Shown: piece after piece, positions 39,911-44,642 of the stretch
Numbering within the stretch: position 1 is the stretch's first letter
How the letters are laid out: the number at the start of each line of letters is the position of its first letter
Origin: Deltaproteobacteria bacterium
GTDB lineage: Bacteria; Desulfobacterota; Binatia; DP-6
Reading direction: 5' to 3'
Assembly: GCA_005879795.1 (NCBI GenBank)
Contig: VBKJ01000149.1
Location: 1 to 44,642 of the forward strand
Length of the DNA: 44,642 nucleotides
Program-made: the position numbers and the translations under genes
The notes under the pieces: model-generated
The model's input: only the letters and a program-made list of their open reading frames with translations
What the model was told of the DNA's origin: nothing
Databases searched by the model: none

Positions 39911-40489
39911 CTACTGGCCGCCGCCGCCCGGTTGTTTCTTGACGATCTCCGTCTGCGGCGTCACCGTCACCGTCGCGCCGAGCAGGGTGAAGGTGTTCCG
40001 CGCGCCATCTACCTGGCTCACGCGGCCCTCGAGCTTCGTCGCACGCGACCCCTGCTGCTTCGGCGGCTTGATGCGGACCTCGCTCGCCTTGAGGACACCG
40101 TCCGCGCCGAGCGTTCCATCCACGGAGATCCACTGCCCTTGCTTGAAGTCGGCGAACACGATGGGCTCGCGGCTCTCGCCGGCGAGCGCGGTCTCGGCCG
40201 ACGTTGAAATCTTGATTCCCATTACGGCGAGTGTCCTGGCCGTCGCATCGACGCTCTCGATGACACCGCCCAGACCGTCCTCCTCCCCCTGCCGGGTGTC
40301 GATCTCGATCAGGTCCGCCGCCACGGCCCTCGGTCCGACGAGCCGGCCCTTGACCTCGACGCGCGTCCCGGCCTGCAGCTCGCCCGGGAACGCCGCCAGG
40401 GTCGGGGCCGCCATCCCGCACACCCATGCCGCCGACACGGCGACGAACAGAGCCCTTCGTCCGACTATCGTGCTGCCGCTCCTCGTCAT
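39911..40489 (-). CDS. Exported DUF5666-type beta-barrel protein
   Basis: A 192-residue secreted protein, first in the efflux operon. The signal peptide ends near ALFVAVSAAWVCGMAAPTLA. The mature part has three OB-like beta units, each with V(E/K)G and a closing hydrophobic strand (GTRVEVKGRLVG, GGVIESVDATARTLAVMG, KLEGRVSQVDGARNTFTLLG), the DUF5666 pattern. Such proteins have no established function. It lies 67 bases before the channel gene on the same strand, so a link to export is suggested by position only. The ATG at 40489 follows a GAGGAG ribosome site. Confidence 0.75.
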   Translation of the reverse strand: MTRSGSTIVGRRALFVAVSAAWVCGMAAPTLAAFPGELQAGTRVEVKGRLVGPRAVAADLIEIDTRQGEEDGLGGVIESVDATARTLAVMGIKISTSAETALAGESREPIVFADFKQGQWISVDGTLGADGVLKASEVRIKPPKQQGSRATKLEGRVSQVDGARNTFTLLGATVTVTPQTEIVKKQPGGGGQ

Positions 40490-40869
40490 GCGTGAACCGA
40501 CGATGGTGTGGGGCGGAAGGTTGACACCTCACGCGACCTCCCGGACGAGCCACGGGGCCACCGTTCGCAGAGGAGGCTCGCGGCGAGGTCGGGCGCTGCC
40601 GATGCGCTCGACTTCGTACCGCCTCGTGGTGACTAACGCTCACCAACTTACGTGACTATGCCCCCAGGAGCCGGCTCCGGGGCGCTCCGAGGGCCCCGCC
40701 CTCGCCCGACCACCATCGATGTTCTCTTGACCGCACGACCCTCGCCGGCATACGAGCGGCCAGCGAGGAGGGGGGTCCCATGGTACGCAACGACGCTTCG
40801 CGGCAGAGGGGGAGGTCATCGAGCGGTACGGGCCGAAGGGTCTGACGCGAGCCGCGTAGAGCCGCCCCG
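40490..40869. other. Divergent intergenic region, DUF5666/efflux operon to AhpD-like gene
   Basis: 380 bases with no convincing gene. It must hold both promoters, although none is clear by eye. The one striking signal is the palindrome at 40627-40645, listed separately. TTGACA occurs on the plus strand at 40520-40525 but has no partnering -10 box. Confidence 0.5.
40627..40645. promoter_or_regulatory. Operator-like palindrome TGGTGA-N7-TCACCA
   Basis: A 19-bp dyad with 6-bp arms and a 7-base centre CTAACGC. The half GTGACTA recurs at 40652-40658, 23 bases on. Dyads of this size are common TetR-family sites, and an efflux operon begins at 40489, but no regulator gene is in the window. The assignment is inference. 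Confidence 0.4.
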
Positions 40870-41955
40870 ATGGGCCTTTCCGCAGCAGCGGCGAACCTCG
40901 AGTGGGGCGAGTGCATCGTGCCGGTCGCCCCCGTGCCGCCCGCCCTGCGGGCGGAGGTACGCAAGGCCGTCGGCGCGGTGCCCGGCTGGCTCGCGCGCCT
41001 GGCGCCGAGCCCGTGGCTCGTGCGGGGGCTGTGCGAGATCATCAAGCGGCCGATCGCCCACGCCCCGCTCGAGGTCTGCGACCTGGTCACGCTGGTGGTG
41101 AGCCAGGAGAACTCCTGCCGCTACTGCTACGGCGTCCAGCGCGCGGTGCTCAAGATATTCGGCCAGCGCGACGAGTACATCGATGCGCTCGTGCGCGATG
41201 GGCAGGTCGGCGAGCTGACGCCGGCGGCGCGGGCGGCGCTCGACCTGGCCCGGCGGCTGACGCGCGCGAACCCCCGGCCCGGCGGCGCCGACTTCGAGGC
41301 GCTGGTCCGTGCCGGGTTCAGCCGCGCGGCCGCCGCGGAGGTCGTCTTCGCGGCGGCGGGCAACGCCATCACGAACCGCGTCGGGACGCTCCTGGCTCTG
41401 CCCCCGGAGCCGCTCGTGTCGTTCGTCGCGAGCCCGGTCTTCCGCCTCGTGCGGCCGCTCCTCGCGTGGCGCATGCGCCCGCGGCCGCGGGCGCCGGAGC
41501 CGGCGCCGCACCCGGACGACGGGCCGTGCGCGGCGGTGGTCGCCGCGCTCGACGGCTCCCCCGCCGCCGGGGTGCTCCGCCGGACGATCGACGGCGCCTG
41601 GGCCTCGGCGGTCCTGCCCCGGCGGACGAAGACGCTCATGCTGGCGGTGATCGCGAGGGCGCTCGGCTGCGCGCACGGCGAGGGCGAGGCGCGCCGCCTC
41701 CTGGCGGCCGAGGGGCTCCCGCCGGCCGAGCTCGACGGCATCCTGGCCAACCTGGGCTCGCCCCGGCTCGATGCGCGCGAGGCCCGCCTGCTGCCCTTCG
41801 CGCGCGAGACGGTGCGCTACCAGCCGGCCGCCATCCAGCGGCGCACGCGCGAGGTCGCCCAGGGGCTCAGCCCGGAAGAGGTCCTCGAGGCGGTCGGCAT
41901 CGCGGCGCTCGCCAACGCCGTCTGCCGGATGAGCGTGGTGATCGACGCGTGCTGA
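40870..41955 (+). CDS. AhpD-like (carboxymuconolactone decarboxylase family) two-domain protein
   Basis: A 361-residue, all-helical, apparently cytosolic protein. The N-terminal AhpD-like unit has a redox pair Cys83-x2-Cys86 in QENSCRYCYGVQRAV, with Glu80 at the AhpD position, but Gln90 instead of the His that completes the AhpD proton relay. A second, degenerate unit (residues ~215-361, LMLAVIARALGCAHGEGEARR) lacks the CxxC. Family members reduce peroxides or decarboxylate lactones; the missing His makes ordinary AhpD chemistry doubtful. Its last codons overlap the cyclase start (GTGCTGA), which suggests that the two are made together. Confidence 0.78.
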   Translation: MGLSAAAANLEWGECIVPVAPVPPALRAEVRKAVGAVPGWLARLAPSPWLVRGLCEIIKRPIAHAPLEVCDLVTLVVSQENSCRYCYGVQRAVLKIFGQRDEYIDALVRDGQVGELTPAARAALDLARRLTRANPRPGGADFEALVRAGFSRAAAAEVVFAAAGNAITNRVGTLLALPPEPLVSFVASPVFRLVRPLLAWRMRPRPRAPEPAPHPDDGPCAAVVAALDGSPAAGVLRRTIDGAWASAVLPRRTKTLMLAVIARALGCAHGEGEARRLLAAEGLPPAELDGILANLGSPRLDAREARLLPFARETVRYQPAAIQRRTREVAQGLSPEEVLEAVGIAALANAVCRMSVVIDAC

Positions 41956-42752
41956 TCCTCGCGGCGGCGCTGGCCGCCGTCGTGGTGGCGCTCGTCCTCT
42001 GGCTCGGCCACACGCGGCGGACGGCCGCGGCCCTGGAGGAGCGCCTGGCGGCCGCGGCGGGGAGCCTCGAGTCGCTGCAGCAGGCGTTCGCGCGCTTCGC
42101 GCCCGCCCAGGTGGTGGAGGACATCATCGCGCAGGGGGTGTCGACGCGCTCGGAGAAGAAGGAGGTGACGGTCCTGTTCGCCGACCTGAAGGACTTCACG
42201 GCCCTCGCCGAGCATCTCGATCCGGACCTCCTCGTGCGCATCCTGAACGGCTACTTCGAGCGCTTGAGCCGGGCGATCACCAATCACCGCGGCCACGTCG
42301 CAAAGTTCATCGGGGACGGCATCCTGGCACTCTTCGGGGCGCTCGAGGAAAACCCCTGGCAGACCAACGACGCCGCGCACGCCGCGCTCGCGATGCGGGC
42401 GGCGCTGGCCGACTACAACGCGGCGCTCGCCGCCGACGGCCTGCCGGCCCTCGCCATGGGCGTCGGCATCCATCGCGGCACGGTGGTCGCGGGGGTGATC
42501 GGCAGCGCCGAGCTGATCGAGTACGGCGTCATCGGCAGCGCCGTGAACCTGGCCGCGCGCGTCCAGGAGCTGACCCGGGCGCACGCCGTCGACGTCCTCG
42601 TCACCGCGGCGGTACGCGACGCGCTCGACCCGCGCTTCACCCTCCACGCCCTGCCGCCCCTCGAGGTGAAGGGGCTGCCCGCCCCGGTCGGCACCTTCGC
42701 CGTCGATCGCTTCGACGCCGAGACGCGCGCTCAGACGCCCTCGACCCCGTAG
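41949..42752 (+). CDS. Membrane-anchored class III adenylate/guanylate cyclase
   Basis: A 267-residue signalling enzyme producing a cyclic nucleotide. One N-terminal helix (LILAAALAAVVVALVLWLG) anchors it, followed by a coiled stretch and the catalytic domain from about residue 72. Metal Asp79 (FADLKDF) and Asp123 (FIGDG), Lys119, and transition-state Asn200 and Arg204 (VNLAARV) are intact. At the base-recognition position, normally Asp or Thr before VIG, it has Gly193 (EYGVIGSAVN), so substrate choice is uncertain. GTG 41949 overlaps the upstream stop by 7 bases. The 3' end overlaps the amidohydrolase remnant by 22 bases. Confidence 0.88.
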   Translation: MLILAAALAAVVVALVLWLGHTRRTAAALEERLAAAAGSLESLQQAFARFAPAQVVEDIIAQGVSTRSEKKEVTVLFADLKDFTALAEHLDPDLLVRILNGYFERLSRAITNHRGHVAKFIGDGILALFGALEENPWQTNDAAHAALAMRAALADYNAALAADGLPALAMGVGIHRGTVVAGVIGSAELIEYGVIGSAVNLAARVQELTRAHAVDVLVTAAVRDALDPRFTLHALPPLEVKGLPAPVGTFAVDRFDAETRAQTPSTP

Positions 42753-42930
42753 AGCTCCGCCACTTTGTCGGGCAGGACGAGGTCGCGCTCCGCCTCGCTC
42801 AGGTGGGCCGCGTGCCGGGCAAGCACCTCCCGGGACCACGGCCACGTCGAGTCGCTGTGCGGGAAGTCGTTGGCCCACATCAGCCGGCGCGGGTTCTCCA
42901 GTCGATTCCAGATGCAGGTCAGCCCCAGAC
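42731..42930 (-). pseudogene. C-terminal fragment of an amidohydrolase (TIM-barrel, Amidohydro_2)
   Basis: About 64 codons match only the last part of amidohydrolase-2 proteins (ENPRRLMWANDFPHSDSTWP, then VLARHAAHLSEAERDLVLPDKVAELYGVEG). The preceding ~250 residues with the metal ligands are missing, and upstream the sequence runs into the end of the amidase remnant. Not functional. Confidence 0.75.
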
Positions 42931-43552
42931 CCGCGGCTTCCGTCCCCGCCACGGGTGCGCCTGCTCGAGCTGCGCCGCGAGGCGGAAGAGGGTGCCTCGT
43001 CCGCATAGCGCCCGACGAGCTGCATGCCGAGCGGCAGGCCGTCGGCGGTGTGGACGAGCGGCAGCGAGATCGCCGGCTGTCCGGTCAGGTTGAAGGGCGG
43101 CGTGAAGGGCAGGGCGCGCGCCTGCTTGCGGTTCAGCTCGCGCGGATCCTGCCCGGGCCCCAGGTCGCCGATCCGGGGGAGCGCGGTGCCGCGCATTGGC
43201 GTCAGAAAGACGTCACTTCGCGACCCGCTCGAGCGCGTCCTCGATCTCCGGGTCGATCGCGTGGCCGTCGGGGGTCTCGGCGGAGAAGGCGATGCGCAGG
43301 CGCCCGGGCGGCGTGCGGATCTCTTCCATGTACGGGGCACGCCTTCGGCGGCGGCGCATGGGGGCTGGCCGGTTCGGGATACCCCGTCGCGTCGAGCATG
43401 GCGGCGCTGTCCCGGACGGTGCGGCTCACGAGGTGCTCGACGACGAAGCCGATCGCCCGTTCGGCATCCTCCCCGCCGCCGGGGTTCCGGTCGCGCGTGA
43501 TCTTCAGGCCCACCAGCCCGCAGCACGCGGCCGGGATACGGATCGAGAGTGA
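42919..43552 (-). pseudogene. Broken amidase (AS family), N-terminal half missing
   Basis: Pieces in three frames match amidases in order: [36 protein letters not shown], then in the next frame [20 protein letters not shown] and [13 protein letters not shown], a stop, then [21 protein letters not shown] and PFNLTGQPAISLPLV, finally after another shift LFRLAAQLEQAHPWRG. The catalytic Lys and Ser-Ser region upstream of SIRIPA is absent, and a ~70-residue stretch is missing around 43210. Both truncation and frameshifts make it dead, unless the DNA sequence itself is faulty here. Confidence 0.8.
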
Positions 43553-43639
43553 TGACCCCGGATGCGGGAGCGGTCCGGGGTGCGGCGGGTGACGCGGCGC
43601 TGGAAGAGAAGCTGGACTTGGTCGGGCGGCCGACTTCGT

Positions 43640-44226
43640 CGGATGACCTCCTCGAAGAAGACGCGGCCTGTGAGCGGGCGGTCGAGGATCTGGGTGAGGG
43701 AAAACTCCGTCCTGCAGGATGGAGAGGTCGCCGCAGCGCGATCTCCTTCTCGGGCAGGTCCTCGATTCAGCCGGGCGACGTCCAGCGTCTCCACGCACCG
43801 CGCCACGATCTCGAGACGCTCCCGGTAGGCGGTCATCTCCTCCGGGGTGGGGCGATCCCCTGGCAGCCCGTTCCGCAGCACCTCTTCGGGATACTCGTCG
43901 GGGGAGGCGAGGTACGCCCGCCGGGTCCGCCGGCAGCCTCTCTCGCGGGCGAGGTCCAGCACCCTGTGGACGAAAAGGCTCCGGGCCCAGGGACTCGAGG
44001 CGGGCGACGTCCTTCGGGCCGTCCAGCTTCTCTCCTGAGACGAGCTTTGCGAGCCGCTCTGGACCGCGTCCTCGACGTCGTCCTGCAGCTTCGGAAAGCG
44101 CTTGCGGGCGAGGGCGAGCCACTGCCGCCGGAACGCCTCCAGCACCTCGCCGAGCGGCGGGTCCGGCGAGGCGGACCTCGCGGAGCGCAGGATCGCGAGG
44201 ATCGCTTCTGGCCGCGCGTCCAGCAC
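43640..44226 (-). pseudogene. Frameshifted ECF-like RNA polymerase sigma factor
   Basis: In order on the minus strand: [20 protein letters not shown] and DDVEDAVQ (sigma region 2), a second frame with [13 protein letters not shown], the first frame again with [38 protein letters not shown] and [13 protein letters not shown], and a third frame with [10 protein letters not shown], the start of region 4. At least three frame changes are needed. Start codon GTG at 44226. The sigma assignment rests on the region 2 and 4 motifs and is moderately sure. Confidence 0.6.
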
Positions 44227-44419
44227 GCGCGAGGATGGTCCGGGAGCGAGTGGAGCGTCAAGACGAGCGCCGCCTCAGGTGCCACCTCGTGACACGGCGT
44301 CTGCGCGGTGTGTCTCTCGCAAACACTACCAACCGGGATTGACGGCTTTCAGGCCCGGCCGTACGGTCCCCACCGGGCGCGTCCTGATCGCGCCCCGCAA
44401 CCCGCGTGAACGCGTCCAA
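44227..44419. other. Gap without features
   Basis: About 190 bases between the broken sigma gene and the next start. No gene, strong hairpin or clear promoter pair was found. The two flanking genes are divergent, so promoters could lie here. Confidence 0.4.
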
Positions 44420-44642
44420 ATGAAGGCTCCCGCTGGGCCGCGCGGCCTGGTCGTCCTAGCAGCGCTCTCGCTGGCCTTCCCACTCGACGCCTCGGGGGCG
44501 ACGTGGCCGCGCGAGGACGTCACCACGGCGATCGGCCTCAGCACCACCACCGTCGTCCTCCCCACCTCGACGCTCACCATCCCGACCACCACCACGGCCC
44601 GGACGCTCAGTACCACCACCGTGGTTCTGCCGACGACCACGC
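44420..44642 (+). CDS. Thr-rich secreted protein, 5' part only
   Basis: A frame open to the window end. MKAPAGPRGLVVLAALSLAF and the next residues form a signal peptide. The mature part starts ATWPREDV and quickly becomes Thr/Val repeats: LSTTTVVLPTSTLT, then TARTLSTTTVVLPTTT, with a DNA repeat of about 80 bases. Low-complexity TTT linkers like this separate the domains of secreted proteins in several deltaproteobacterial-type lineages. The functional domain lies past the window. No ribosome site is obvious, so the start is tentative. Confidence 0.6.
   Translation, partial: MKAPAGPRGLVVLAALSLAFPLDASGATWPREDVTTAIGLSTTTVVLPTSTLTIPTTTTARTLSTTTVVLPTTT

Overview
The window is strongly GC-rich, densely packed chromosomal DNA from a Gram-negative bacterium. 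Outer-membrane and periplasmic genes (a TolC-like channel, a MacA/MacB-like pump, a Spy/CpxP-like protein, a secreted c-type cytochrome) support that. The core gene order (cdaA-ybbR-glmM, lysC-cimA, rnc-era-der), very high GC and a Thr-rich TTTVVLPT-type secreted protein suggest the former Deltaproteobacteria or a nearby phylum such as Binatota. That placement is inference only. I see no tRNA, rRNA, CRISPR array or insertion-sequence transposase.

Region 1 (1-832) has no convincing gene. Region 2 (833-25761) is a long, almost entirely plus-strand housekeeping block. It holds a NarL-type two-component pair, tilS, ftsH, folP, cdaA, ybbR, glmM, pdxJ, the nnrE-nnrD fusion, tsaE, lysC, cimA, a cysteine desulfurase, mnmA, mtaB, rnc, an S53 protease, era and der. 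Many neighbours overlap by 1-14 bases, which implies translational coupling. The theme is translation quality: TilS (lysidine), TsaE (t6A), MtaB (ms2 on t6A), a desulfurase next to MnmA (s2U34), RNase III, Era and Der. The one minus-strand gene here, an ETHE1-like metallo-beta-lactamase/rhodanese fusion, sits between tsaE and lysC. On its far side lies a degenerate second copy of the tsaE 3' end, a scar of a past rearrangement that now carries the likely lysC promoter.

Region 3 (25762-34088) has a 1037-residue secreted beta-propeller/di-haem cytochrome, a TPR protein coupled to it, guaB, guaA and a Spy/CpxP-like periplasmic protein. GuaA lacks about 28 residues of the usual linker. Region 4 (34141-40489, minus strand) is a tripartite efflux operon, read DUF5666 protein, TolC-like channel, MacA-like adaptor, ATPase, permease. 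The adaptor has a cytoplasmic array of 11-residue repeats. A 202-bp foldback element exactly fills the gap between ATPase and permease, and the permease appears to start at CTG.

Region 5 (40870-42752) is a translationally coupled pair: an AhpD-like protein with a CxxC motif and a membrane-anchored class III nucleotide cyclase with an unusual base-recognition residue. Region 6 (42731-44226) is a graveyard of broken minus-strand genes (sigma factor, amidase, amidohydrolase). The window ends inside a Thr-rich secreted protein. The most novel items are the AhpD-cyclase pair, the foldback element with the CTG-start permease, the hendecad adaptor, the tsaE scar, and a two-stem intergenic element found upstream of both ftsH and guaA.
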